Origin: Marixanthomonas spongiae
GTDB taxonomy: Bacteria > Bacteroidota > Bacteroidia > Flavobacteriales > Flavobacteriaceae
NCBI RefSeq assembly: GCF_003095375.1
Contig: NZ_QEHR01000002.1
Span: 62,001 to 126,000, forward strand
Direction: 5' to 3'
DNA length: 64,000 nucleotides
The translations under genes were made by a program, and so were the position numbers. Of this stretch, positions 52,632-62,621 are shown piece after piece. The notes under the pieces are model-generated. The model saw only the letters and a program-made list of their open reading frames with translations, did no database searches and had not been told where the DNA came from. Numbering within the stretch: the stretch's first letter is position 1; each line of letters begins with the position of its first letter.

Positions 52632-55600
52632 CTATAAGAAAATTAACTTTTTAGCAGTAGTACCTCTTTCTGTTTGAACCTGTATTAGATAGGTGCCTGA
52701 AGAAAGATCATGGTCCATTTTAGTTACACCGGCTTTTGCTTTGCCCGAATACAGGATTCTACCGTGCATATCGATTATATTGACCGTCGCATCTTCTTCA
52801 AGTTCTAAAGAAAATTCACCATTAGTGGGATTAGGGTAGAGATTGAATTTATTGTGTTTAAACGTATCGATATTCAACAAATTAAATTCAATTTCAGTTT
52901 TTTGGGACACCCCTGTCTCATATACTGCTTCTACTTCTGCTATGTGGTTTTCGGTAGAAAGATCGTCCAGTACAAACATTTTTTCTGTGACATTTTCTGA
53001 AATTAACTCCCCATCGAGATATACATTATAAGAAAGCGCATGACTAAATGGTTTTTCATAAGTAAGGTTATCCAATTTTAAGAAGTAAGTATCGTTGCTA
53101 ATATAATTAATAGCTACATATTTAGTTTCAGCAGGAGCATCGAAAGAATATTCCGTCCAGTTTCCTGGAACGCTTATTTCGTTTCCAAAAGCTGTAAAAT
53201 CTGAAACATCAGACCCGGAAGTAGAATATAGCACCTTGATACGTTCTGGTTCGGAGCCTACTAACGAAGCCGCCATAAAGGAAAATTCACCACTTCCGGC
53301 AGGGATTATAAGCCAATCATTATTAGCGCCGTTAGGCCCCGACATAGCGCTTAAAAACCTACGTCCTGAAAAGGCATCAATTGCTACGGAAGGTGTTGTG
53401 GCATAAGGGTTGAAAACCATGAAAGACATAGGGGCACCTGCATCGGGCCAACTGAAATCGATGTAAGTGTGCGTGTTGAGACCATCTAAATCTTTCAATA
53501 TGTACTCTCCTATATTCTCACGCTCAAAATCGTCATATTTCTCAACCTGATCGGTAAATGTATCATTTAAGTTCCAGTTGAGTCTTACAGACGTGGAATT
53601 TTCAATAGCCGTAGCCGTTAAATTTGAGGGCTGGACTTTAAGGAGGTTAAGCGGGATTTCAATAGTACCGTTGTTCTCTACTGCTACATCAGTAAGTTCA
53701 ACAATCTCATAATTATCCTTTTCAACCCTAAGGTTGTAATTTCCTCTCATTAGGTTAGAAAATGTGGCTTCTGAAGCGGTAGTAACTGTCTCTTCAAAAT
53801 TAGTACCATTCCATATTGAAACATACGCACCTTCTGCCGTACCAAAATCAGGATTTAATTCTAGGGTAAAATCAAATAGCATTTCATGTTGAATTTCATT
53901 TGAAATTCCTTTCTCGGAAATCAAACCATTGGCATATTCCGCAATGACGCCATATTTATACATATTTGGGTCTTCATCCTCCAGCAGTGTATCGCTAAAG
54001 GTAGTAGATGTAATGGCAGACGGTGTAAGTTCAGTCCATTCATTTACTGAAGCGGGACTTCGATATACTTTATACCCTGCTGGGTTGGCCTCCATTGTAT
54101 TGTTGGTTATTCCGTATATATTCCAGTTTTTATTGGTGAGGCTCATTCCGGTCCAGCTACCATGTTCAAATAACATACTTCCTTTTCTATCTGGGGCATT
54201 TGGCCCATCATCAAGACCCATTGGGTAAGAACCATATTCCCCAGCTATAAATTCTATACCAATCCACAATTCTTTAGTATCATCAATTTGAAGGGGTTTA
54301 GTTAGTTCAAAAACATACCAATCTTCACTTGGAATTGAGGCAGGTTGGGAATGAATAAGGTTTTCTCCGTTGGCCCCTTCAAATATTTTAATAATCACTT
54401 CAGCGTTATTTGCAAAATAGGCTTTTACATGGGTAAGTTCGGCATCTTCTGTTATTTGAGCTTGTAAATCTGAAGGCTCTAATCTTATACCTGCCATAAA
54501 GGCTTGACCACCGTTGCTCCATGAATCTCCTGCGGTGTCAAAAGTTCCCCAACCAATGGTTTTTTCATTTAAGTAACCAACTGGGGTAGTCCATTCAATT
54601 TCTCCTACTCCATTATTGTTAACCGCTATTATATTTCTTGGTTTGTGCGGATCTAGTTCAAGTACAATAGGGTCAAGTGTATGGTTACCCGCTTCACTGG
54701 TTAAAGAAATAGATTGATTTTTATATAAAGGATGAACAATAGTAAGCTCATATTCCTTTTCAGCAAACGCCTCTAAAGTAAAATTACCCGAAGCATCACT
54801 AGTCGTGCTAAATTTTGAAAAACCATCTAAGTTTAGGTTTATCCCTTCTATTCCGGCTCCTGCCGTATTTTCTACTTTTCCTGATATAAGTATGGGAAGG
54901 GCATCGTTAAGAACGACATCGAGGGTCAATTGGGTATTGGGTTCAATTGTAATACTGGTTTCATAGGTATTAAAAGAATCTTTGGAGAAAGTGGCTACAT
55001 ACGTGCCTGGTAATATGGCAGGGATGGTATAGGCGCCTGTTTGGTCTGTTATGGTAGATTCAGTTTGATATGTCTCTGCGCCTTCCGGAGCAATCGCTAC
55101 CGTGACACCGTCCATTTCAGAACCATCTCCAGCCCTTGTTACCATACCGGTTAAACTACCGTAATTTGTTTTCTTTTCCATTACGATGCTTGGGATGGTG
55201 TTTATTTCTTCTGTGTTCCAAGATGCTGGTTGGGTGGTCACCTCGCTTAGGTCAATAGTATATCCTTTAGCGTAATACGTTCGCATCCCCTCTACTGGAG
55301 TATTGTAAAATTCTCTTGGATTTACAGTTGGTACATTTTCTAATAAGGGCTTCACGATGGTAATTATAATATTTTCATCGTTGCTATTATCATAGTAAAA
55401 GGGTTGATCCAATTGAATATTAATAGCATTACGCCCTTCTGGAAATTCAATTTCGCCATCAAATAAAAGCTTTTGATCTCCAAAATACTCCCACACCGCA
55501 TTGTAAATACTGGTTCCAAATGTTTCGCGGTCTGTTTTGCTCATGTAAATTTTATAGCGTGCGGTGGTGGTAGCTCCTAGGTTTCCGAAATATGATAAAG

Positions 55601-56990
55601 ATGTAATAAGACCTGTATTGCCTATTTCTTCAGGGGTATAAATACTTTGAGAAATAATCGTATTTCTACTAAGTTCAAAAGCTTGATCAGATACTTCATT
55701 GCCATTCGTTATGGATACTTGGTTTTCATCTAAACCTGAGTAGGTTGCCATAGTGCCGGGTTTACCAAGGTTATTAGCACTTGTTTGGGCAATTATACTG
55801 TAGGTGTATAAATTTAAATCAGGAATTTCCGTTTCGGTGTAAGTAGTACCGCTATGCATTTCAGCCAAAACTTCATCATGTTGCCCTAAGCTCCGGACAA
55901 TGGTATATCCTACCACAGGTTCTTGCAGCGGTCCTCCTAGCACGCCATAGTCTACTTCATCCCATGAAATTACGTTTTGTAAACTTCCATTTTGTGTTAT
56001 CGATATGTTATTGGGCGCACCGGGTACGGTTTCATACCCGAAAAATGTTAGAGGTGTATCATATAGCTTGCCATTTCCAGAGGTATTGTAAGGAACAAAC
56101 CTGTGAATGTACGATTCTTCTTCGGGTAAATTATCCGTATACGTCATAGTTTGACCAGCTGTAGCCGGTAGATCTGCAATTTCAGTAAGGTTCATGGGAT
56201 GCGTGCCACGGTACACCTTTACACCAGCCAAGTCTGTGAGGGGGGTTCCGGCATAATCGGTAGTTGGGTTTTTCCAATTGAAAATTGCTTGCACCTCATT
56301 GGTTAGATCCACTTCTTTTGAAAAATCGGAAATCGAATTTGGAGCCAAAGCTTCTATATTAGGCATAAATTGTATGTCATCAACTAGCATCATCGTTGCT
56401 TCTGACACACAATTAATAGCTACGTGTTTAGCGCCAGCAGGGATTTCATATTCGTATTTAGTCCATGACAAAGTGGTAGATGTGGCATTTCCGTTATTAA
56501 AAAGTTCGAAATCTTCGGGGTTAGCGTCGGTTGTAGAATAACCTACTTTAAACTTATCATTCCCGCTAAAATCGTATGAGCTTTTAGCGTAAAAAGATAA
56601 TGTTCCTCCTTCGTGGTCATACAGTTCATTGGAAATTAACCAGTCATTTACCGGCCCGTCATAAGACGAAACACTTGCAAAATACTTTTCACCCGAATGT
56701 GGCGTGAATTCATCAAAGTCATTTGGGGGATCCGTTTGACTGGGTGTGTAAACGATAAAGCCCAAAGGACCGTCTTTGCCAGGGAAATCTTGGAACGGGC
56801 CTGCTGTGTCAAATCCGTCTATATCTAGAGAAGTCCATCCTTCTAGGTTGTTTTGTTCAAAATCAGGGTGCAATTCAACATCATCCTTGAAAGGTTGTAG
56901 GGAACCTTGATTATTTGGAGTATCCATGTTTTGTGCCCAAGCTAATGATGTGAACAGCGTGAACATAAAAATAAAATAAATTTTTTTCAT
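52632..56990 (-). CDS. giant T9SS-exported protein with adhesin, fibronectin and CarboxypepD_reg-like domains
   Basis: The ATG at 56990 gives a signal peptide (MKKIYFIFMFTLFTSLAWAQ) and a 1452-residue precursor. Residues about 40-215 form a cleaved-adhesin/MAM-like jelly roll (NLEGWTSLDIDGFDTAGPFQ ... AKHVAINCVSEATMMLVDDI), and another copy lies at about 1160-1330. In between are fibronectin type III-like units, two carboxypeptidase regulatory-like beta-sandwiches (GMVTRAGDGSEMDGVTVAI ... GTYVATFSKD and GKVENTAGAGIEGINLNLDG), and a jelly roll with MAGIRLEPSD. The end is a T9SS sorting domain (LYPNPTNGEFSLELEED...GTYLIQV). No peptidase domain remains visible. It is probably a surface adhesin; the AraC-type membrane regulator upstream may control it. 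Confidence 0.85.
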   Translation of the reverse strand: MKKIYFIFMFTLFTSLAWAQNMDTPNNQGSLQPFKDDVELHPDFEQNNLEGWTSLDIDGFDTAGPFQDFPGKDGPLGFIVYTPSQTDPPNDFDEFTPHSGEKYFASVSSYDGPVNDWLISNELYDHEGGTLSFYAKSSYDFSGNDKFKVGYSTTDANPEDFELFNNGNATSTTLSWTKYEYEIPAGAKHVAINCVSEATMMLVDDIQFMPNIEALAPNSISDFSKEVDLTNEVQAIFNWKNPTTDYAGTPLTDLAGVKVYRGTHPMNLTEIADLPATAGQTMTYTDNLPEEESYIHRFVPYNTSGNGKLYDTPLTFFGYETVPGAPNNISITQNGSLQNVISWDEVDYGVLGGPLQEPVVGYTIVRSLGQHDEVLAEMHSGTTYTETEIPDLNLYTYSIIAQTSANNLGKPGTMATYSGLDENQVSITNGNEVSDQAFELSRNTIISQSIYTPEEIGNTGLITSLSYFGNLGATTTARYKIYMSKTDRETFGTSIYNAVWEYFGDQKLLFDGEIEFPEGRNAINIQLDQPFYYDNSNDENIIITIVKPLLENVPTVNPREFYNTPVEGMRTYYAKGYTIDLSEVTTQPASWNTEEINTIPSIVMEKKTNYGSLTGMVTRAGDGSEMDGVTVAIAPEGAETYQTESTITDQTGAYTIPAILPGTYVATFSKDSFNTYETSITIEPNTQLTLDVVLNDALPILISGKVENTAGAGIEGINLNLDGFSKFSTTSDASGNFTLEAFAEKEYELTIVHPLYKNQSISLTSEAGNHTLDPIVLELDPHKPRNIIAVNNNGVGEIEWTTPVGYLNEKTIGWGTFDTAGDSWSNGGQAFMAGIRLEPSDLQAQITEDAELTHVKAYFANNAEVIIKIFEGANGENLIHSQPASIPSEDWYVFELTKPLQIDDTKELWIGIEFIAGEYGSYPMGLDDGPNAPDRKGSMLFEHGSWTGMSLTNKNWNIYGITNNTMEANPAGYKVYRSPASVNEWTELTPSAITSTTFSDTLLEDEDPNMYKYGVIAEYANGLISEKGISNEIQHEMLFDFTLELNPDFGTAEGAYVSIWNGTNFEETVTTASEATFSNLMRGNYNLRVEKDNYEIVELTDVAVENNGTIEIPLNLLKVQPSNLTATAIENSTSVRLNWNLNDTFTDQVEKYDDFERENIGEYILKDLDGLNTHTYIDFSWPDAGAPMSFMVFNPYATTPSVAIDAFSGRRFLSAMSGPNGANNDWLIIPAGSGEFSFMAASLVGSEPERIKVLYSTSGSDVSDFTAFGNEISVPGNWTEYSFDAPAETKYVAINYISNDTYFLKLDNLTYEKPFSHALSYNVYLDGELISENVTEKMFVLDDLSTENHIAEVEAVYETGVSQKTEIEFNLLNIDTFKHNKFNLYPNPTNGEFSLELEEDATVNIIDMHGRILYSGKAKAGVTKMDHDLSSGTYLIQVQTERGTTAKKLIFL

Positions 56991-57146
56991 TAAAAGCGTT
57001 TTTAAGGAGTTACGTGCCATCGAGAAGAAGGCATAAATAAATTTTATAACAAACTAATTGGATTAAATTCAATCGAACAAATTATATTGCTCCTTTTGGT
57101 CCTAAACCTATATATGAATATTCTAATCTATTGACAAATAGTGGTT

Positions 57147-58328
57147 TTAAAGGTCGAGCACTTTTTTACGGTAAACTGCAGGAGTTACTTTTTCTATATC
57201 TTTAAAGAACCTGTAAAAGACAGAAATAGTCTTAAAACCCGACTCAATCGCAATGCCTTCAATGGTATAATGCTGTAAATTTTTGTCTGAAAGTAAGTGC
57301 TTGCTTTCTTGAATGCGCAGTTCATTTATATAATTATAGAATGTTTTATTTAGCTTGTTATTAAGCGCATGCGAAATGGCATTACGACTCTCCGATACGG
57401 CTTCAGCAAGATTATTTAAACTGAAATTTTGGTTTTTGTAAAGCTTTTGCTCGTTCATAACCTTTTCAATTTTTGCAATGATAACCTCTTCTTTGGCACT
57501 ATTATTTTCATTGGAAAATTGCGTTTTATGAGAGTCGGATTTTTCTTTTAAATCTTCAGCCATAGAAGTGGTATTGCTATAGGGCTCAGGAGCGTTTTCG
57601 GTCCGTTTAAAAACTATGGGATACTTGTAGATCATTACCACTATATAAAATATACTAATCGCAAGTACCGCATGATAAGCCATGTATAACACATACGGAT
57701 TTATATAGGTGTTTTCAACAATTGTTGATATACCACCAATTATAAAAACCAAGGCAAAACTATAATTGATAATTTGAAACCCTTTCAGTTTACGGCTTTC
57801 TATTTCAGAATATTCTTGTTTTAACATCTTTTGCCTTAATTTTAAAATCTGACTCGTTTTTATGAAATAGAAAGGTCCTAATAAAGTTGCCAAATAGGAA
57901 CAAACCTCTTGTCGTACTTTGTACAAATCATGATGGCGCATGGTGAGTATAGAGTAGTCACTGTCTATAAAAAGATACATGGTAAAAACTGCGTAGAGAT
58001 ATATTGGAGAAAAATGTAAATGATCAATTTTTTGAAAACCCTTATATTCATAAAATAAATACTTCGCGTAAAGAAATACCGGGGGGAAGAGTGTTAAAGC
58101 AAGCATAGGCCCTATAAAGGTAGTAACCGTAACACTAAAAAAAGGAGATTGATGGATAAATGCAAAAAACCAATAACATGAAAATCCCCAAGCCAATAAC
58201 AATACAGCCAGTAATGTATTTGAATAAGGCCTTTTTTTATCTTTAAACAACAGGAAAATACCTGTAACTGCTTGTGAAGCGCCAAATAACATTAAAAGAG
58301 AAAAATAAGATTCAATTGTTGGAAACAT
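57147..58328 (-). CDS. membrane-bound AraC family regulator
   Basis: The 393-residue protein has seven predicted transmembrane helices over about 10-235 and a C-terminal AraC helix-turn-helix at about 285-390 (NFSLNNLAEAVSESRNAISHALNNKLNKTFYNYINELRI, then YTIEGIAIESGFKTISVFYRFFKDIEKVTPAVYRKKV). Such seven-helix sensors with a cytosolic AraC tail are frequent in Bacteroidota. It is transcribed toward the giant T9SS gene, 156 bp ahead of its start, and is thus its likely regulator. An inverted repeat lies upstream at 58512-58556. Confidence 0.85.
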   Translation of the reverse strand: MFPTIESYFSLLMLFGASQAVTGIFLLFKDKKRPYSNTLLAVLLLAWGFSCYWFFAFIHQSPFFSVTVTTFIGPMLALTLFPPVFLYAKYLFYEYKGFQKIDHLHFSPIYLYAVFTMYLFIDSDYSILTMRHHDLYKVRQEVCSYLATLLGPFYFIKTSQILKLRQKMLKQEYSEIESRKLKGFQIINYSFALVFIIGGISTIVENTYINPYVLYMAYHAVLAISIFYIVVMIYKYPIVFKRTENAPEPYSNTTSMAEDLKEKSDSHKTQFSNENNSAKEEVIIAKIEKVMNEQKLYKNQNFSLNNLAEAVSESRNAISHALNNKLNKTFYNYINELRIQESKHLLSDKNLQHYTIEGIAIESGFKTISVFYRFFKDIEKVTPAVYRKKVLDL

Positions 58329-58511
58329 CTATAGGTTATGTTAAGATAAAGAGAAGGCTAAAATTACCAATTTATTAATTAGCTACAGAGTTTGTTTTGA
58401 AATCTATCTGTAAGTATGAAGCACCTAATGGGGCTGAAAGAGTCCTGGACTGTTTAAAAATTAGTTTATGTTGATCATGGTCTGGTCTTAATTTTCAAGA
58501 ATGAATATAAA

Positions 58512-58556
58512 AATAGGACAAGCTACCTACAAAATAATACAAATTTTTGTCCTATT
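58512..58556. promoter_or_regulatory. 10-bp inverted repeat upstream of AraC gene
   Basis: AATAGGACAA (58512-58521) and its exact complement TTGTCCTATT (58547-58556) are separated by 25 bases. The site stands about 185 bp before the AraC gene start. It may bind that regulator or form a transcript hairpin. No run of T of terminator type follows on either strand. Confidence 0.45.
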
Positions 58557-58612
58557 AAAAAACGAAAATATTTAAAAACAATTTAGACGACCTCGTTTCT
58601 TTTTTTTTGTGT

Positions 58613-58625
58613 AGCCGGGGAGATT
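58613..58625. repeat. 13-bp copy of the tmRNA 3' end (att-like)
   Basis: AGCCGGGGAGATT is repeated exactly from the tmRNA 3' end at 58784-58796, 171 bp away in the same orientation. The flanking GGAGAT...ATCTCC forms a small hairpin. tmRNA 3' ends are classic integration sites, so this may be a relic of an integrated element. Confidence 0.45.
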
Positions 58626-58741
58626 ACAAAAAATGATCTCCAATAGTTCCCGTCCTGCAAATGCAAAGCCCCGGAGTACCGTTCGGTTTTTATTGTTTTA
58701 TTCCATCCCTTCGAACAAGCTCGGTGATTGCATAAAACAAT

Positions 58742-58768
58742 AAAACCACACTCTTTGAGCGTGGCTTT
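58742..58768 (-). terminator. rho-independent terminator of tmRNA
   Basis: On the minus strand CCACGCTC (58764-58757) pairs with GAGTGTGG (58753-58746), followed by TTTTA. The stem lies 17 bp after the mature tmRNA end. Confidence 0.85.
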
Positions 58769-58780
58769 TTTATTTAATAG

Positions 58781-59178
58781 TGGAGCCGGGGAGATTCGAA
58801 CTCCCGTCCAAACGCGCAACTATATTGCTTTCTACATGCTTAGTTTCCACTTGGGTTTTCGTGGGTTTGCCGGCAGGAAACGACCAACGCACCCCTTAGC
58901 TTCGTTTAAGTTTCGCCAGTGCATCAAAGCCCTGCACCAGCTAGGTTTACTTTTACGAAGCCACTAAACCAAACGCCGTAAACCAAGGCCTTTGAGTGAC
59001 TTCCTGCTTGCCCGTCTTACGGGCCGAGGCATACCGTACTATAATTCGGGTTATGCAGCTAGGGCGTAATTATTATCGCCGTTTAAAAAAGGTTGAAACA
59101 TGATATTTACGAGCTGTGTCCCGGCGCTCGGCATGCTTACAATACAATTAGACCCGCTGTCAAAACCAGTCGGCCCCA
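58781..59178 (-). ncRNA. ssrA: tmRNA (transfer-messenger RNA)
   Basis: The minus-strand transcript begins TGGGGCCGACTGGTTTTGACAG and ends GGGAGTTCGAATCTCC followed by CCGGCTCCA. The 5' TGGGGCC pairs with the 3' GGCTCCA to form the acceptor stem, and TTCGAAT is the T loop. CCA is not encoded. The tag frame at 59080-59051 reads GGC GAT AAT AAT TAC GCC CTA GCT GCA TAA, tag GDNNYALAA, typical for Flavobacteriaceae. It rescues stalled ribosomes and marks incomplete proteins for proteolysis. Confidence 0.95.
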
Positions 59179-59390
59179 TTTGCAGTAAACAGTAACCAGT
59201 ATGCAGTAGCTAATTAAAGATTACATTCTATTGGCTACAAGTGAACTCTCTTCCGCAATTCAATTTTGCTAAAGTTGCCTAGCAAAACCTGCTTCGGAGA
59301 GCAGGGGCAAAGATACATTAAAATCCTTACCTTTGCCGCTGTCTTTCCTAAATTAGAAAGACATCTATTAGTATACAAAAAGCATTCCAA

Positions 59391-60605
59391 ATGGCCATAA
59401 CCTTTGCCCTTATTAAAGAACGTAAAAATCCGCCCGACCATCGTGTCGTTTTTTCACCTCAAATGTGTCAAGAAGTCATAAAGCACTACCCAGACGCCCA
59501 AATTATAGCCGAAACATCGGATATTCGCATCTTTAAGGATAAAGCTTACCGAAAGGTTGGGGTAACGGTACAGGAGGATGTTTCAGAAGCCGATGTATTA
59601 TTAGGGGTAAAGGAAGTCCCGGTTGAAGCGTTGATGCCCAATAAAAAATATTTCTTTTTCAGCCATACCATTAAAAAACAACCGTATAACCGGGAGCTGC
59701 TGCAAGCCATTCTTAAGAAAAACATAGAATTGTACGATCATGAAACCATCACCAAGAAAAACGGGAGCCGCTTAATCGGTTTTGGCCGTTATGCCGGATT
59801 GGTAGGAGCGTATAACGGATTTAGGGCATTAGGCCTGCGCGATAAACTGTTTGAACTGACGAAGGTGGACTTGCTGCCCGACCTGGATGCGGTAAAAAGG
59901 GAATTGGACAAAATAGAGGTGCCAACCCTAAAAATACTGCTCACCGGAAGGGGCAAGGTGGCTCACGGAGCCAAGGAAATATTGGATTATTTAAAAATAA
60001 AAAAAGTAACCGTTACCGATTATCTTACCAAAGATTTTAGCGAGCCGGTGTATTGCATGATCGATGTCATGGATTACAACAAACGCACCGATGGTTTGCC
60101 AGGCAAGAAACAAGAGTTTTATAATGATCCCTCGGGCTATGAAAGCGATTTTATGCGGTTTGCCACGGTAAGTGATTTTTTTATCGCCGGTCATTTTCAC
60201 GGCGAAGGCGCACCCTATTTGTTTACGCGGGAAGATGCCCGGCATCCGCACTTTAACATCAACTTGGTGGCCGATGTGTCTTGCGATATCGACGGCCCCG
60301 TGGCCAGTACTATACGTCCATCTACCATTGAAGATCCGTTTTACGGCTATGATCCTGTCACCGAAAAAGAAACCCATTATGATATCCCGGGTGCCATAAC
60401 GGTCATGGCGGTAGATAACCTACCTTGCGAATTGCCCAAAGATGCCAGTGAGGGGTTTGGCGAAATGTTTATGGAATATGTCATGCCCGCTTTTTTCAAC
60501 GGAGATAAAAACGGAGTTTTAGCACGCGCCAAAATGACCACCTGCGACGGGCGATTAACCGACGATTTTAGTTATTTACAAGATTATGTGGATGGGAAGG
60601 AGTGA
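59391..60605 (+). CDS. saccharopine/alanine dehydrogenase-like NAD(P)-dependent oxidoreductase
   Basis: The 404-residue protein has the alanine dehydrogenase/transhydrogenase-type N-terminal domain (FALIKERKNPPDHRVVFSP, then VLLGVKEVPVEALMPNKKYFFFSHTIKKQPYN) and a nucleotide-binding domain with LLTGRGKVAHGAKEIL, a variant GxGxxxxG loop. LVADVSCDIDGPVASTIRPSTI and the C-terminal FGEMFMEYVMPAFF are typical of the Lys1-like saccharopine dehydrogenase group. The lysine or alanine specificity cannot be decided. It probably belongs to amino-acid metabolism in the cytoplasm. It stands between tmRNA and the convergent DUF3857 gene, three bases away. Confidence 0.83.
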   Translation: MAITFALIKERKNPPDHRVVFSPQMCQEVIKHYPDAQIIAETSDIRIFKDKAYRKVGVTVQEDVSEADVLLGVKEVPVEALMPNKKYFFFSHTIKKQPYNRELLQAILKKNIELYDHETITKKNGSRLIGFGRYAGLVGAYNGFRALGLRDKLFELTKVDLLPDLDAVKRELDKIEVPTLKILLTGRGKVAHGAKEILDYLKIKKVTVTDYLTKDFSEPVYCMIDVMDYNKRTDGLPGKKQEFYNDPSGYESDFMRFATVSDFFIAGHFHGEGAPYLFTREDARHPHFNINLVADVSCDIDGPVASTIRPSTIEDPFYGYDPVTEKETHYDIPGAITVMAVDNLPCELPKDASEGFGEMFMEYVMPAFFNGDKNGVLARAKMTTCDGRLTDDFSYLQDYVDGKE

Positions 60606-60608
60606 CGT

Positions 60609-62570
60609 TTATTTCTTTTTCAGCAGGATAGGGCTTTGCGTTTGAAAATCGATCATCTTCCCAAAGAAATCTTTAATCCCTTGATATGCTTTTACAGGAA
60701 ATTTTTCTTCCATTAATTTAAAACTGAATCGGATATTGATCTTATTTGCTGCTTGCGTATAGATAACCGTGCATTCTCCAATGTCGTCAAACAGTTTTAT
60801 TACCTTGTTTTCAGGGAGCTGTTCAACTGTGTACTTATTATCCAAATCTATCGATATTAAGTAAGTAGTTATAATGGGGTATCCAAAATTTATGGGAAAG
60901 TTCCTTTCATTGGCTGTAAAAGGGTTTTCGGTAAAATAGGTTTCGAAAAAATAAGGGTTTACATATACTTTGTCTCCAATTAATTCTGTTTCCAAAGCCA
61001 CATTGTAATTAATTTTTAAGGGCTTTTCCAAATTGGTTTTATGTTCTATTTTCAGTTCGCTTACGTGTAAAGAACTATTTGTTTCTTTTTCATTAACATA
61101 GTCCTGAAAGTTGGAATCTTGAATGTGTTTTCTTTCGTTCATTGCAATATATCCCGTACGTACTTCTGTGAGAGTACCAGTAAAGATTCCTTCTTCAGTA
61201 GCTTTGATTTTGGTATTTACATAGAGCATGTTTTTTTTGTGTGGGGTCAAGGGGTGCCAATAGCTGCCTTTTTTAAAATCCATAACCCGTCCCTTAATGT
61301 TTAAATCCTGAAAAGGGATTACCCCAAAAGGCGCTTGTTTATCTACAGCGTCTAAAAGAAATGTTTCATTGTTAACCGTAAGCAAAGCAATAGCGCGGTT
61401 AAAATCTGTCAATATAGGGTAAACATCAGTGGGCAATCCGTTGTCCCTTGTTGAAATGAGCATTAATTTAGCATCCAATCCTGAAGCTTGCAGGGCATTG
61501 ATAAGTGCCAAATTGATTTCAGAAGTGTTTCCCACCCCCTCTTTAAATGCATCGCGCACCCGAACTTCGTTGAAAAGCCGATGTTTCCCGTTCCACCTAT
61601 AGTGGTTTTGTACAAAGGTATAAATGGCCTTGGCTTTTTTTAGTTTGTCAGAAATCTTCAGTATGTTTTCAGGCAGGTTTTTTCTGAAGAAATTAGTATT
61701 GTTCAATTGCCTGCCTATGTTTTTGTCGGTTTTAAATTCGTCCTCAACATCGTCCCAGGTTTTTGAATACTTATGCTTTAGACCGGTATAGTCCATAAAC
61801 TCCCTTAGTTCATATTTAACCCCAGCTTTATAATTACTTTTTGCTAACATATAAGCCTCTTTTTTAAAGGCAGGAACATCGGCCATTGCATACACTGTTA
61901 AGTGGCAGTCTGCAGGAGTGTATCCGTCCATATACAAACAGTTTTTCTTGATGCGTTCTTCTTTAACCGTTAGTTTACGACCGCCTTTTAAAGCTATGCT
62001 GTATTTAAAGTTACCGGGTATTTCACTGGTAAATTCACTGTAAACCGTGGGTATGTCTTGCTGGAATTCCCATCCATTAAAATTAAAAAAGAACGGTGAG
62101 ACAATGGTGTATTTATATTCTAAAATACTGCCGTCCCTAATATCTGGAAAGGTAAACCGAACCACGTTACGTTTTTCCGTCTGTTTAGTGGTAAAAAATT
62201 TATCATCGCCAACATATTTTTTTAAATCAGCATTATGGGTAACGGCTTTAATGTTTTTAAGTTTCTCCTCATTCTTGTCTCCTATAAGCAAAGGGATTTC
62301 TATGGCAGCGTTATTAAATTTTTTTGCATCGATTACTTTAATCTTCCGGTGTACTTTTTTTACAATGCGAATGTATCTGTTTAACTTCTTAAATTGATAA
62401 TCACCCTGTTCAAATAATATTATAGCTGGAGCTTCTGGATCTTGAGTAAACGAAGTCATGGAAAGTTCTTCTTCGGTCGGCTGTCCAAACAATGCGCTTT
62501 GACGCTGTTGAGCCTGTGAAAAATTGATATATAACAAAAAGATAAGAGCAAGCGATGCGGTAGGTTTCAT
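60609..62570 (-). CDS. DUF3857 transglutaminase-like protein with changed active site
   Basis: The 653-residue protein has a signal peptide (about 1-20, ending FSQA), a DUF3857 domain (about 40-215: YRIVKKVHRKIKVID-like, VRFTFPDIRDGSILEYKYTI), a transglutaminase-like domain (about 285-400: AKAIYTFVQNHYRWN..., VGNTSEINLALINALQASGLDAKLMLISTRDNG) and a C-terminal beta domain. In active members the helix starts GxC; here the position is Thr/Ser (GNTSEIN), so enzymatic activity is unlikely. Such proteins are envelope-associated and uncharacterised. No operon partner is adjacent on its strand. Confidence 0.83.
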   Translation of the reverse strand: MKPTASLALIFLLYINFSQAQQRQSALFGQPTEEELSMTSFTQDPEAPAIILFEQGDYQFKKLNRYIRIVKKVHRKIKVIDAKKFNNAAIEIPLLIGDKNEEKLKNIKAVTHNADLKKYVGDDKFFTTKQTEKRNVVRFTFPDIRDGSILEYKYTIVSPFFFNFNGWEFQQDIPTVYSEFTSEIPGNFKYSIALKGGRKLTVKEERIKKNCLYMDGYTPADCHLTVYAMADVPAFKKEAYMLAKSNYKAGVKYELREFMDYTGLKHKYSKTWDDVEDEFKTDKNIGRQLNNTNFFRKNLPENILKISDKLKKAKAIYTFVQNHYRWNGKHRLFNEVRVRDAFKEGVGNTSEINLALINALQASGLDAKLMLISTRDNGLPTDVYPILTDFNRAIALLTVNNETFLLDAVDKQAPFGVIPFQDLNIKGRVMDFKKGSYWHPLTPHKKNMLYVNTKIKATEEGIFTGTLTEVRTGYIAMNERKHIQDSNFQDYVNEKETNSSLHVSELKIEHKTNLEKPLKINYNVALETELIGDKVYVNPYFFETYFTENPFTANERNFPINFGYPIITTYLISIDLDNKYTVEQLPENKVIKLFDDIGECTVIYTQAANKINIRFSFKLMEEKFPVKAYQGIKDFFGKMIDFQTQSPILLKKK

Positions 62571-62621
62571 AATGGACAGTTGGGTTATTGTGCCAAATAT
62601 ACTAAAATGAAATTAACAAAT

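Noticed and set aside
58583-58819. Minus-strand frame reading through the tmRNA 3' end
   Set aside because: It overlaps the tmRNA acceptor domain and terminator; the RNA explains the conservation.
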